Shown: one piece after another, positions 8,677 to 18,892 of the stretch
How positions within the stretch are numbered: position 1 is the stretch's first letter
Layout: every line of letters starts with the position of its first letter
Source: Sphingosinithalassobacter sp. CS137
GTDB lineage: Bacteria > Pseudomonadota > Alphaproteobacteria > Sphingomonadales > Sphingomonadaceae
NCBI RefSeq assembly: GCF_014334115.1
Contig: NZ_CP060494.1
Location: forward strand, 620,001-684,000
Length of the DNA: 64,000 nucleotides
Reading direction: 5' to 3'
Program-made: the position numbers and the translations under genes
Notes under the pieces: generated by a model
Databases searched by the model: none
What the model saw: the letters and a program-made list of their open reading frames with translations, nothing else
Told to the model about the DNA's origin: nothing

Positions 8677-9069
8677 TTATTGGACGATCGGCACGTCCGC
8701 TTCGTCGGCCGATCCGCCCTCGGCGGGCGCGGTGCCATTGCCCGGCAGCACGAAGGGAGCGGTTTCCTCGCCGGTCAGCGGCGCGGTTTGCGGCGGAGGC
8801 GCCGCGGGCTGCCGCGCCAGGCTGGTGTCGATCGTGGTCGCGCCGCGCGTCGCCGCCAACACCGCGAGCAGGATGCTCATCGCCACGAACACCGTGGCGA
8901 GCACCGCCGTCGAGCGCGTCAGGAAATCCGCCGCGCCGCGCGCCGACATCAAGCCCGACGGGCTGCCGCCGGTGGTGAGGCCGCCGCCTTCCGAGCGTTG
9001 CATCAGGATCACGGTCACCAGCAGGGCCGCGATGATCGCATGGACGACGAGCAGGAAGGTAAACAGCAT
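8677..9069 (-). CDS. secG: Preprotein translocase subunit SecG
   Basis: A 130-residue small subunit of the SecYEG channel. Two membrane segments (about residues 2-22 and 54-72) flank the conserved cytoplasmic loop MQRSEGGGLTTGGSPSGLMSARG. The C-terminal 55 residues are Pro/Ala/Glu rich and longer than in E. coli SecG (110 residues), as is usual in sphingomonads. It has its own promoter-like sequence at 9103-9131 and precedes pyrG on the same strand. Confidence 0.93.
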   Translation of the reverse strand: MLFTFLLVVHAIIAALLVTVILMQRSEGGGLTTGGSPSGLMSARGAADFLTRSTAVLATVFVAMSILLAVLAATRGATTIDTSLARQPAAPPPQTAPLTGEETAPFVLPGNGTAPAEGGSADEADVPIVQ

Positions 9070-9102
9070 GGCGGAAGCGAAGGCCCTATCGAGGAAAGGC
9101 GC

Positions 9103-9131
9103 GACATAGGCGAGCCGCGGCGCCCGATCAA
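9103..9131 (-). promoter_or_regulatory. Putative sigma-70 promoter of secG
   Basis: Reading the minus strand: TTGATC (9131-9126), 17-base spacer, TATGTC (9108-9103), placing transcription start about 25 bases before the secG ATG. A good match to -35 and spacing, fair match to -10. Confidence 0.5.
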
Positions 9132-9253
9132 CTGCCGCGGAACGATCCTAAGCGTAACATTTACGCAAGCCACGGAAACCACACGGGACCCGGGGCGTTT
9201 GAAGCCCCGAAGACCCGGAGCGGACCGGGTTCGTAACGGGTTGAGTAAATGCT

Positions 9254-9616
9254 GTGAACGCTATGTCGGACCAGTCGCTGTCGTCGTGGAAGAACACGCT
9301 GGTCGACTATGTGCGTTCGGGCGAACCCGATCTCACCAACCGTCAGATGGCGCTGCTGATGCTCGTTTATCTCGAGCCGGGCCCGCATACGGTGCGCGGA
9401 TTGGCCCGCGCGCTCAACGTATCCAAGCCAGTGGTGACGCGTGCCTTGAATCGGCTGGGCACGCTCGGCTATCTCCGCCGCCAGCGCGACGACACCGACA
9501 AGCGCAACATCTTCGTCGCGCGCACCGCTGAAGGGGCAGATTTTCTTGCAGAATTCGGGCATTTCCTCGCTGGCGACGATCTCAGCGAGCCACTCGCCCG
9601 CAGAGTCACGGCGTGA
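9254..9616 (+). CDS. MarR-type winged-helix regulator
   Basis: A short (120-residue) DNA-binding protein. A helix (LTNRQMALLMLVYLEPG) leads into a winged helix: VRGLARALNVSKPVVTRALNRLGTLGYLRRQRD, then the wing with D-D-T-D-K-R-N-I-F-V. This is the MarR layout of recognition helix followed by the D-x-R wing. The GTG at 9254 has a GAG-rich site ten bases upstream. The ATG at 9263 is the alternative and would remove three residues. It overlaps the next gene (NlpC/P60 fold), so the two are probably coupled. Its ligand and targets are unknown. Confidence 0.8.
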   Translation: MNAMSDQSLSSWKNTLVDYVRSGEPDLTNRQMALLMLVYLEPGPHTVRGLARALNVSKPVVTRALNRLGTLGYLRRQRDDTDKRNIFVARTAEGADFLAEFGHFLAGDDLSEPLARRVTA

Positions 9617-10463
9617 CCGCTTCGCACTGACGGGCCGGTCCACACGCATCGATTCGCGGACTGACGCGGCACGCCGCGACTTGGCCGATGTGCGGCTCGC
9701 GGACCGTGTCTTCGCGCCACATTACGCATTGGCCATTGCGCAAAGCGCCGTCGTTCCCGCGCCGATCCTCGCCGACCGCATCGGCGACGCCGATCCGATC
9801 TCCGAGATTCTTCCCGGCGAGCGGTTCGAGATCCTCGAACTCGCGCACGACCAGGGCTGGGGCATATGCACCGCCGACGGCACCGTCGGCTATGTGCCCG
9901 ACGCGGCATTCGGCGATCTCGTCGAGCCCACCCATATCGTTCAACTGATCGCAGCGCCGGTGCGCAGCGATCCGCACCCCGAGTCGCCCAAGCTCTGGAC
10001 GCTGCCGATGGGCGCGCGCGTGGTGGCCGACGCCGCCGAGCACGGCTTCCACGCGCTTGCCGAGGGTGGCTTCGTGGCCGATTCCGCGCTTCGCGGCGTG
10101 GATGAACCGTTCACCGACCCGGTCGAGGTCGCGGAGATGCTGGTCGGCGTGCCGGTACGGCCCGGCGGCCGCTCGGGCGCGGGCGTCGATGCGGGCGGGC
10201 TGATCCATCTCGCGCTGGCAATGGCCGGCATCTCTGCCCCGCGCTTCTGCGACCTGCAGGCGCAGGCGCTTGGTGCGCCGCTCGAGGACGAGCGCGCCTG
10301 CACGCGCGGCGACCTGGTCTTCTTCGCCGGACACGCAGCGATCCTGGCCGATGCCGAGACCGCGATCCACGCAGGCACGGCCGAAGTGGTTCGCGAGCCG
10401 CTCGCCGCCCTGATCGAGCGCGGCGACCATGGCCCTGTGACGGCAGTGCGGCGGCTGAAGTGA
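9546..10463 (+). CDS. NlpC/P60-fold protein with SH3 domains, catalytic Cys missing
   Basis: About 305 residues. Residues 50-165 look like two bacterial SH3 units (P-G-E-R-F-E-I-L-E-L-A-x-D-x-G-W-G-x-C then V-G-Y-V-P). Residues 190-300 match NlpC/P60 peptidases. The usual D-C-S-G-L box reads D-A-G-G-L (Ala216 replaces the nucleophile) and the usual Y-L-W-G-G reads V-R-P-G-G. The first His is kept (G-H-A-A-I, His263) but the H-A-N-A-H-H-like segment is H-A-G-T-A-E. It is therefore likely a wall-binding pseudo-enzyme, not a cysteine peptidase. The start is unsure: only TTG 9546 or CTG 9570 fit, both inside the MarR gene. ArgC overlaps its stop by four bases. Confidence 0.8.
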   Translation: MQNSGISSLATISASHSPAESRRDRFALTGRSTRIDSRTDAARRDLADVRLADRVFAPHYALAIAQSAVVPAPILADRIGDADPISEILPGERFEILELAHDQGWGICTADGTVGYVPDAAFGDLVEPTHIVQLIAAPVRSDPHPESPKLWTLPMGARVVADAAEHGFHALAEGGFVADSALRGVDEPFTDPVEVAEMLVGVPVRPGGRSGAGVDAGGLIHLALAMAGISAPRFCDLQAQALGAPLEDERACTRGDLVFFAGHAAILADAETAIHAGTAEVVREPLAALIERGDHGPVTAVRRLK

Positions 10464-11404
10464 GCGTGCGGGTCTTCATCGACGGTGCGGTCGGCACCAC
10501 CGGCCTCGAGATCCGCGACCGGCTTGCCGGGCGGCCGGAGATCGCGCTGCTGACGCTCGCCGAAAGCGATCGCAAGGACGCCGACAAGCGCCGGGCGATG
10601 CTGAACGAAGCCGATTTCGTCATCCTTTGCCTGCCCGATGATGCAGCGCGCGAAGCGGTGGCGATGATCGAGAGCGAGCAGGTGCGCGTGATCGACGCAT
10701 CCTCGGCCCACCGCGTGGCCGACGGCTGGACCTATGGCTTTCCCGAACTTGAGCCGGGGCAGCAGGCAGCGATCGCGCAGGCGGCGCGCGTCAGCAATCC
10801 GGGCTGCTGGCCCACCGCCTTTCTGGCGATGGTGCGGCCGTTGGTGCGCGCCGGGCTCGTGCCGCACGATTGGCCGCTCGCCTATTCAGGGGCTTCGGGA
10901 TATTCGGGCGGCGGCAAGGCGATGATCGCGGCGTTCGAGGATCCGGGCGCGCCCGAACATACCGATACGGCCTATCGCGCGTACGGCCTCGGGCTGAACC
11001 ACAAGCATCTGCCCGAGATGCAGAAGCATGCGCGGATCGCGCACCCCCCGATTTTCCAGCCGGCGGTTGCGCGCACCTATCGCGGGATGCTGGCCGAAAT
11101 CGCGCTGCCCGCGCATGCGCTGCCCCGCCGCCCCTCCCCCGCCGCGATCGAGACGGCGCTGCGCGATGCCTATCGCGACTGCCCGCTCGTGCGCGTGCTG
11201 CCGATGGCCGACACCGCCGTCGTGCGCATCGAGGAAGACGCCGGCACCGACCGGCTGACGCTGCGCGTGTTCGGCAATGCCGAAACCGGACATCTCCGGC
11301 TCGTCGCGACGCTCGACAATCTCGGCAAGGGAGCGGCTGGCGCCGCCGTGCAGAACCTCAACATCATGGCGGGACTCGAGCCGACCGCCGGGCTGGTCCT
11401 CTAG
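10460..11404 (+). CDS. argC: N-acetyl-gamma-glutamyl-phosphate reductase (type 2)
   Basis: A 314-residue NADPH-dependent reductase of arginine synthesis, making N-acetylglutamate semialdehyde. It is the short type 2 form: the nucleotide loop is FIDGAVGTTGLEIRDRL at residues 6-22, and the nucleophile Cys sits in VSNPGCWPT (about Cys115). GASGYSGGGKAM and GLNHKHLPEM supply further conserved active-site blocks. The GTG start overlaps the upstream TGA (GTGA). Arginine genes are not otherwise present here. A promoter-like sequence for zwf follows, so argC likely ends its own transcript. Confidence 0.95.
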   Translation: MSVRVFIDGAVGTTGLEIRDRLAGRPEIALLTLAESDRKDADKRRAMLNEADFVILCLPDDAAREAVAMIESEQVRVIDASSAHRVADGWTYGFPELEPGQQAAIAQAARVSNPGCWPTAFLAMVRPLVRAGLVPHDWPLAYSGASGYSGGGKAMIAAFEDPGAPEHTDTAYRAYGLGLNHKHLPEMQKHARIAHPPIFQPAVARTYRGMLAEIALPAHALPRRPSPAAIETALRDAYRDCPLVRVLPMADTAVVRIEEDAGTDRLTLRVFGNAETGHLRLVATLDNLGKGAAGAAVQNLNIMAGLEPTAGLVL

Positions 11405-11423
11405 CGAACGCGCGCGCCGAGCC

Positions 11424-11451
11424 TTGCGGGTCGACGGCGCTTTCCTCTACC
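11424..11451 (+). promoter_or_regulatory. Possible promoter of the Entner-Doudoroff operon
   Basis: TTGCGG (11424-11429), 16-base spacer, TCTACC (11446-11451), 28 bases before the zwf ATG. The match resembles other promoter-like sequences in this window (TTGC...CTA) but is not strong. Confidence 0.35.
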
Positions 11452-11478
11452 GCTGCCTCTCCGGCGAAAAGGGACCGC

Positions 11479-12936
11479 ATGACTCATTCCGTGGCCAAGC
11501 TCCTCCTGTTCGGCGCGACCGGCGATCTGGCACAGCGCATGCTGCTGCCCTCGCTCTATGGCCTCCATGCCGACGCTCTGCTTCCGCGGGGGCTGACGAT
11601 CACAGGCACGGCGCGCGCCGAGCATGATGATGCCGGCTATCGCGCCTTCGCCGAACGGGCGCTTGAGGAGTTCCTGCCCGAAGATCGCAAGGACGGCGCG
11701 GCGATCGCGAGCTTTCTCGAACGGCTGCACTATCAGCCGCTCGACGCATCCTCGCTGGAGGGGTTCGGCGCGCTCGCCGAGAAGCTGGGTGACATCTCCG
11801 GCGGTCTCGCGATCTTCCTGTCGACCGCACCCTGGCTGTTCGGGCCAACGATCAAGGGCCTGCAATCAGCGGGGCTCACCGGCGAGCGCGTCCGGATCGG
11901 GCTCGAAAAACCGCTCGGTTTCGACCTGCCCTCGAGCCGCGAAGTCAATGACATTGTCGCCGAGGCCTTCCCGGAAGAGCGCACGTTCCGCATCGACCAT
12001 TATCTGGGCAAGGAGACGGTGCAGAACATTCTGGCGCTGCGCTTCGGAAACTCGCTGTTCGAGCCGGTGTGGAACGCGCGCGGAATCGATCACGTCCAGA
12101 TCACGGTGAGCGAGACGGTGGGGCTCGAAGGCCGCGCCGATTATTACGACGAAGTCGGCGCGCTGCGCGACATGGTGCAGAATCACATGCTCCAGCTGCT
12201 CGCGCTGATCGCAATGGAGCCGCCCGCGCGGTTCGACGCGACCGCGATCCGCGACGAGAAGGTGAAGGTGCTGCGCTCGCTGCGCCCGATCACGGAGCGC
12301 GACGTCCCGGGCCTGACCGTCACGGGACAATATGCCGCCGGTGCGGTGCAGGGCCGAATCGTTCGCAGCTACGGGGACGAGCTGGAGAAGGCCTCGGACA
12401 CCGAGACGTTCGTCGCGCTGAAGGCGCATGTCGACAATTGGCGCTGGCAGGGCGTGCCTTTCTATCTGCGTACCGGCAAGCGGATGACCGAGCGCCGCAG
12501 CGAGATCACGATCCAGTTCAAGCCCGTCCCGCATTCGATCTTTTCCAATCGCGGCGGCGCGCTGCATCCCAACACGCTGGTGATCCGGCTCCAACCCGAG
12601 GAATATGTGCGGCTGCTGGTGATGGCAAAGCAGCCCGGGCTCGACCGCGAGGGCCTGCGGCTGCGCGAAGTGCCGCTCAACCTGTCGCTCGACACCGAGT
12701 TCGCGGGCACGCGGCGGCGCATCGCCTATGAACGGCTGCTGCTCGACCTGATCGAAGGGGATCCGACCCTCTTCGTTCGGCGCGACGAAGTGGAAGCGCA
12801 ATGGGCCTGGATCGACGCCATCCGCCAGGGCTGGCAGCGCGATGGCATCCGGCCGAAATCCTATGCCTCGGGAAGCTGGGGCCCCTCGGCCGCGATCGCA
12901 CTCACCGAACGCGACGGCGTGAGCTGGCACGAGTAG
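11479..12936 (+). CDS. zwf: Glucose-6-phosphate 1-dehydrogenase
   Basis: A 485-residue cytoplasmic enzyme oxidising glucose 6-phosphate to 6-phosphogluconolactone, the entry to the Entner-Doudoroff path. The coenzyme loop is LLFGATGDLAQRMLLPSLYG at residues 8-27. The substrate motif RIDHYLGKETVQNIL (about residue 171) carries the catalytic His and Lys, and EKPLGFD precedes it. Length is typical. First gene of zwf-pgl-edd-glk-eda, all on the plus strand with short gaps. The frame is open far upstream across argC, but the GATGD loop fixes this ATG. Confidence 0.97.
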   Translation: MTHSVAKLLLFGATGDLAQRMLLPSLYGLHADALLPRGLTITGTARAEHDDAGYRAFAERALEEFLPEDRKDGAAIASFLERLHYQPLDASSLEGFGALAEKLGDISGGLAIFLSTAPWLFGPTIKGLQSAGLTGERVRIGLEKPLGFDLPSSREVNDIVAEAFPEERTFRIDHYLGKETVQNILALRFGNSLFEPVWNARGIDHVQITVSETVGLEGRADYYDEVGALRDMVQNHMLQLLALIAMEPPARFDATAIRDEKVKVLRSLRPITERDVPGLTVTGQYAAGAVQGRIVRSYGDELEKASDTETFVALKAHVDNWRWQGVPFYLRTGKRMTERRSEITIQFKPVPHSIFSNRGGALHPNTLVIRLQPEEYVRLLVMAKQPGLDREGLRLREVPLNLSLDTEFAGTRRRIAYERLLLDLIEGDPTLFVRRDEVEAQWAWIDAIRQGWQRDGIRPKSYASGSWGPSAAIALTERDGVSWHE

Positions 12937-13009
12937 ATTCCCGCGCAGCGCGAACCGTTCGACGCCGCGACCGTTGTCCAATCACCCACCCGAAGTACGA
13001 GGAGCAATT

Positions 13010-13717
13010 ATGACGACCGAGATCGAATGGTGGGACTATGACGACGCCGATGAGATGGCCGAGGCCGTCGCCGGCGACGTGGCCTTCATCATCGGCCAGG
13101 CGATCGACGAGCGCGGTGGTGCCGTGATCGCGCTGCCGGGCGGCAAGACGCCGCTGCCGATCTACGAGAAGCTGATCGACGCCAAGATCGACTGGAAGCG
13201 GGTGACGATCGTGCCGACCGACGATCGGCTGGTGCCGATGGGCGACGATCTTTCGAACGTCACGATGCTCGGCAAGACCTTCCTGCCCAGGGGTGCCCGC
13301 GTGCTGCCGGTGACGAGCGAAGCGGCCGAGGACTATAAGGCGGCCGGCCGCGCGGCGGATGCCCGCTTGCAGGACGTGCATTGGCCGCTCGACCTGTGCC
13401 TGCTAGGCGTGGGCGCCGACGGACACACTGCGTCGATCTTCCCCGGCCCCGATCTCGACGAGGCGCTGAACGGGCCCAAGGAGCGCCGCGCGCTGGGCGT
13501 GATGCCCGATCCGATGCCGCCCGAAGCGCCGGTGGCGCGCGTGTCGCTCTCGCTCGCCGCGATCGTCTCCGCCAAGGCACTGATGATCGCAGTCACCGGG
13601 CAGGCGAAGCGCGACGTGATCGAAGCCGCGATCGCCGAGGGCGTCGGTTCGCCTGCGCCGATCGGGCGGGTGCTGGCCGAAACCGAGCTGCCGGTCGACA
13701 TTCACTGGGCTGCGTGA
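13010..13717 (+). CDS. pgl: 6-phosphogluconolactonase
   Basis: A 235-residue DevB/SOL-type lactonase that hydrolyses 6-phosphogluconolactone to 6-phosphogluconate. Conserved blocks are VIALPGGKTPLPIYEKL (phosphate-binding loop), V-P-T-D-D-R-L-V-P and the catalytic G-V-G-A-D-G-H-T-A-S-I-F-P-G near residues 134-147. I chose the ATG at 13010, which has AGGAG seven bases upstream; an upstream start at 12974 would add 12 non-conserved residues. It sits between zwf and edd. Confidence 0.96.
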   Translation: MTTEIEWWDYDDADEMAEAVAGDVAFIIGQAIDERGGAVIALPGGKTPLPIYEKLIDAKIDWKRVTIVPTDDRLVPMGDDLSNVTMLGKTFLPRGARVLPVTSEAAEDYKAAGRAADARLQDVHWPLDLCLLGVGADGHTASIFPGPDLDEALNGPKERRALGVMPDPMPPEAPVARVSLSLAAIVSAKALMIAVTGQAKRDVIEAAIAEGVGSPAPIGRVLAETELPVDIHWAA

Positions 13718-13750
13718 CGAGGCGTTCCACTTCCGTCTGGGGATGAGGAA

Positions 13751-15574
<1,824 letters not shown>

Positions 15575-15675
15575 GCCGGGTCCGGTCCTTTACTTGCAGC
15601 CATACGGCGCAGAGAAGGGCAAAGCCTCGGCAGGACGCGCGAACCCCCAGTCGCGCCGGATCGGAGAGGATCGGA

Positions 15676-16644
15676 ATGGACGTCGTCGCAGTCGATATCG
15701 GCGGAACCCACGCACGCTTCGCCGTCGCCGAGGTGGCCGAAGGCCGCGCCGTTTCGATGGCTGAGCCCGTCACGCTGAAGACGGCAGAGCACGGCAGCCT
15801 TCAGCTCGCCTGGCAAGCCGCGGCGGCACGGCTCGACCGGCCGATGCCGAAGGCTGCCGCGATTGCGGTCGCATCGCCGATCAACGACGAACTGATCAAG
15901 CTCACCAACAATCCCTGGATCATCCGTCCGAAGCTGATCCCCGAGCGGCTGGAAGTGGACCAGTGGATCCTCGTCAACGATTTCGCGGCTGTGGGCCATG
16001 CCGTGGCGCAACTCGGCGCAGACTGTTTCCTGCACCTGTGCGGCCCGGACAAGCCGCTGCCTCCAAAGGGTGCGATCACGGTCTGCGGACCCGGCACGGG
16101 TCTCGGCGTCGCGCAGGTGTTCCGCCACGGCGCCGGCTACGACATCATTGCGACCGAGGGCGGACATCAGGACTTCGCGCCGCTCGACAGCCTTGAGGAT
16201 GCGATCCTGAAGCGGCTGCGTCGGGCCTATACCCGCGTCTCGGTCGAACGGATCGTCGCGGGTCCGGGGATCGTCGCGATCTATGAGACGCTGGCGGAGA
16301 TCGAAGGCCGCGCAGTGGAGAGCCGCGACGACCGCAAGATCTGGGAACTGGCGCTGGAAGGGCGGGACAGCCTGGCAGTGGCGGCGCTCGATCGCTTCTG
16401 CCTGTCCCTTGGAGCGGTCGCGGGTGACCTGGCACTCAGCCACGGCCCCACTGGCGTGGTGATCGCGGGGGGGCTGGGATATCGCCTGCGCGAACATCTG
16501 CTCGCATCGGGCTTTGCCGAGCGATTCGTCGCCAAGGGGCGCTTCCAGTCGCTGATGGCCTCGATTCCGGTCAAGCTCATTACTCATCCCCAGCCCGGCC
16601 TCTATGGCGCCGCGGCTGCCTTCGCGCAGGAGCATGCCAAGTGA
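15676..16644 (+). CDS. glk: Glucokinase
   Basis: A 322-residue ATP-dependent glucokinase of the proteobacterial Glk family. The ATP loop is VAVDIGGTHARFAVAEV near residue 5; LVNDFAAVGHAV (catalytic Asp) lies about residue 100. The stretches CGPGTGLGVA and TEGGHQDFAP contribute glucose contacts. It supplies glucose 6-phosphate for zwf, in keeping with its place in the operon. The frame is open upstream through edd, but this ATG with GGAGAGGA before it gives the family length. Its stop overlaps the GTG start of eda. Confidence 0.95.
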   Translation: MDVVAVDIGGTHARFAVAEVAEGRAVSMAEPVTLKTAEHGSLQLAWQAAAARLDRPMPKAAAIAVASPINDELIKLTNNPWIIRPKLIPERLEVDQWILVNDFAAVGHAVAQLGADCFLHLCGPDKPLPPKGAITVCGPGTGLGVAQVFRHGAGYDIIATEGGHQDFAPLDSLEDAILKRLRRAYTRVSVERIVAGPGIVAIYETLAEIEGRAVESRDDRKIWELALEGRDSLAVAALDRFCLSLGAVAGDLALSHGPTGVVIAGGLGYRLREHLLASGFAERFVAKGRFQSLMASIPVKLITHPQPGLYGAAAAFAQEHAK

Positions 16645-17246
16645 AGCCCATCGAACAGATCATGCGAACCGGCCCCGTCATCCCGGTGCTCATCGTCGAA
16701 GATGTGCCACAGGCGCGCCCGCTGGCGCAGGCGCTGGTGAAGGGCGGCATCCGGGTGCTCGAAGTGACGTTGCGGACTCCTGCGGCGCTCGATGTGATCC
16801 GCGAGATGAAGACCGTGGACGGTGCGATCGTCGGCGCGGGAACGGTGGTGACGACCGACCAGTTCGAGCAGGTGATGGACGCTGGCGCCGAGTTCATCGT
16901 CTCGCCGGGGCTCAGCGAAACGCTGGCGCGGCCGATCATCGATTCGGGCGTGCCCTTCCTCCCGGGCGTCGCGACCGCAGGCGACATCATGCGCGGGCTC
17001 GATCTCGGGCTCGAGCATTTCAAATTCTTCCCGGCGGAGACTTCCGGCGGACTGAAGGCGCTCAAGGCGCTGGCCGCACCCTTCTATCAGGCCAAATTCT
17101 GTCCCACCGGCGGCATTTCGCTTACGAGCGCGCCCGAGTGGCTGGCGTTCGAGCCTGTGCTGTGCGTCGGCGGGAGCTGGCTTGCCAGCGGATCGCCGGA
17201 CGCGGTGGAAGCAAAGGCACGGGAGGCTGCCGCACTGGCTGCATGA
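16641..17246 (+). CDS. eda: 2-keto-3-deoxy-6-phosphogluconate aldolase
   Basis: A 201-residue class I aldolase that splits KDPG into pyruvate and glyceraldehyde 3-phosphate, ending the Entner-Doudoroff path. Conserved parts: V-L-I-V-E-D near the N-terminus, G-G-I-R-V-L-E-V-T-L-R-T, VGAGTVVT, the P-G-V-A-T region, and the Schiff-base lysine in the F-K-F-F-P-A-E block. Starts at GTG in a GTGA overlap with glk, showing tight coupling. Last gene of the operon; a 7-bp inverted repeat (GAAGCGC...GCGCTTC) follows at 17266-17291 but has no T-run. Confidence 0.96.
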   Translation: MKPIEQIMRTGPVIPVLIVEDVPQARPLAQALVKGGIRVLEVTLRTPAALDVIREMKTVDGAIVGAGTVVTTDQFEQVMDAGAEFIVSPGLSETLARPIIDSGVPFLPGVATAGDIMRGLDLGLEHFKFFPAETSGGLKALKALAAPFYQAKFCPTGGISLTSAPEWLAFEPVLCVGGSWLASGSPDAVEAKAREAAALAA

Positions 17247-17361
17247 CCGACTTCAACACGCGGTGAAGCGCAACGCGCCGCCGGCGCTTCACGGACGACG
17301 CGCCGGGATCACCGGCAGACCGGACCCAATCGGCCCTTCATCTGTTCGTGGAGAAACACCG

Positions 17362-17832
17362 ATGGGGAAACCGATGCTTCGTTCGATCTTGATGGGACTG
17401 GTTGCGGGCCAGCGCTCGATGACGCCACTTGCCGCTTTGGCGGGCGCCGCCCGGCGCGGTACGCTTCCGCATGACACTGCCGAAGCGCGGCTGATGGCGC
17501 ACCCGCTGATCGCCGCGGGCGGCGTGACGATGGCGGCGGCCGAAATCGCGGGCGACAAGATGAAAACCGCGCCCGATCGCACTGTGTTCCTCGGCTTGCT
17601 GGCGCGCACGATCACCAGCGGCTTCGCCGGGGCAGCGCTAGCGCCGCCCAAGCGCCAGCTCGCCGGAGCGGCCTTGGGCATCGGCGCGGCGATCGCCGCC
17701 TCCTATGTCGGGCTCGCCGCGCGCCAGCGCGCGCAGCGGCGCTGGGGGCAGACCGCGACCGGATTCGTCGAGGATGCGATCATGACCGCCTCGGCCAATG
17801 CGATCGCGCATGCGAAGCCGGCGCGCGTCTGA
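17362..17832 (+). CDS. DUF4126-like small membrane protein
   Basis: A 156-residue hydrophobic protein. It begins MLRSILMGLVAGQRSMTPLA, a sequence I associate with the DUF4126 family, and has about four weak membrane segments (near residues 5-25, 48-66, 76-96, 104-122) and a GDKMKTAPDRT loop. I chose the ATG at 17362 because conserved sequence starts there and a GGAG lies upstream. It follows eda by 115 bases on the same strand, so it may be cotranscribed. Function is unknown. Confidence 0.7.
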   Translation: MGKPMLRSILMGLVAGQRSMTPLAALAGAARRGTLPHDTAEARLMAHPLIAAGGVTMAAAEIAGDKMKTAPDRTVFLGLLARTITSGFAGAALAPPKRQLAGAALGIGAAIAASYVGLAARQRAQRRWGQTATGFVEDAIMTASANAIAHAKPARV

Positions 17833-17877
17833 ATCCTGAGTTTCAGCGGCCGGCAGCGCATCGCCGGCGACCGCGTC

Positions 17878-18849
17878 CTACATCTCGCCCCTGGCGCGCC
17901 GCAGCGCATACCAGCGCTGCACGTTGCGATTGTGCTGTTCGAGCGTGTCGGCGAAAATATGCCCGCCGGTGCCGTCCGCGACGAAATAGAGCGCGCTCGA
18001 TTCGGCGGGATCGAGCACCGCATCGATCGATTCGCGGCCCGGATTGGCGATCGGCCCGATCGGAAGCCCGGGCATCGCATAGGTGTTGTAGCCGTTCTGC
18101 GCCTGAAGCTCCGAGCGCAGGATGCGACGGCCGAGCGGGCGCCCCTGCGTCACCGGATAGATGACGGTCGGGTCCGCCTGCAGCGGCATGCCGCGCTTCA
18201 GCCGGTTCGAATAGACCGCCGCCACGGTCCGGCGCTCCTCGGGCTTGCCGGTTTCCTTTTCGACGATCGAGGCGAGGATCAGTGCCTCGCGCGGCGTGGA
18301 AACGGCCGTGCGCGGGCTGCGACGGGTCCATGCCTCGGCGAGATAGTCGATCATCGCGCGCTGCATCCGTTCGAGCACCGCCTGTCGCTGGTCGCCGCGC
18401 ACATAGCTGTAGCTGTCCGGCAGAACCGTGCCTTCGATCGGCACCGCGATTTCGCCTTCGAGATGTTCGGCCTCCATCAGCGCCTCGTGCACCAGCACCG
18501 AAGGCGTGCCTTCGGGGATGGTGACGAAGCGCTGCAGGGTGCGGCCGCCCTGCATCAACTTGAGGATATCCGACTGGCTGAGGCCGGCGGGGATGCGATA
18601 CTCGCCTGCCTTGATCGGTTCGCCCGAGCCGAAGAGGCGCGCGTAGAGCGTGAAACGCCGTGCCTCAGCTATCGCCCCCGCCTCCTCGAGACGCTCGGCC
18701 GCGGCAGTGAGGCTCGCGCCTTCAGGAACGATCACGCTGACATTCGTGGCCGCCGGCCCCTCGCCTCCCCAATCGCGCACGACAAGGAAGGCGGCGGCGA
18801 TCACCGCCAGGCCGAGAATCAGTCCGCCAAAGCCGATGAGCCGCCGCAT
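17878..18849 (-). CDS. mltG: Endolytic transglycosylase MltG
   Basis: A 323-residue inner-membrane lytic transglycosylase (YceG family) that cuts nascent glycan strands and sets their length. One N-terminal membrane anchor (about residues 5-24), a LysM-like region (VIVPEGASLTAAAERLEE), then the YceG catalytic domain with Glu197 in LASIVEKETG. Further conserved blocks are GTVLPDSYSY, FYSNRL-like VAAVYSNRLKRGMPLQADPTV and YNTYAMPGLPIGPIANPG. It follows fabF on the minus strand, the usual alphaproteobacterial order. Confidence 0.95.
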   Translation of the reverse strand: MRRLIGFGGLILGLAVIAAAFLVVRDWGGEGPAATNVSVIVPEGASLTAAAERLEEAGAIAEARRFTLYARLFGSGEPIKAGEYRIPAGLSQSDILKLMQGGRTLQRFVTIPEGTPSVLVHEALMEAEHLEGEIAVPIEGTVLPDSYSYVRGDQRQAVLERMQRAMIDYLAEAWTRRSPRTAVSTPREALILASIVEKETGKPEERRTVAAVYSNRLKRGMPLQADPTVIYPVTQGRPLGRRILRSELQAQNGYNTYAMPGLPIGPIANPGRESIDAVLDPAESSALYFVADGTGGHIFADTLEQHNRNVQRWYALRRARGEM

Positions 18850-18892
18850 AGCCTCTCCATGCCATTCGCGCGGAGCCGTGCGGCTCCGTGCC

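Noticed and set aside
9172..9200. EcfG promoter for the MarR-type gene (GGAAAC...CGTT)
   Set aside because: The -35 has an extra A relative to GGAAC, so the match was judged too weak.
17266..17291. Terminator of the Entner-Doudoroff operon (GAAGCGC...GCGCTTC)
   Set aside because: The stem is only 7 bp with a 12-base loop and no T-run follows, so it was not listed as a terminator.
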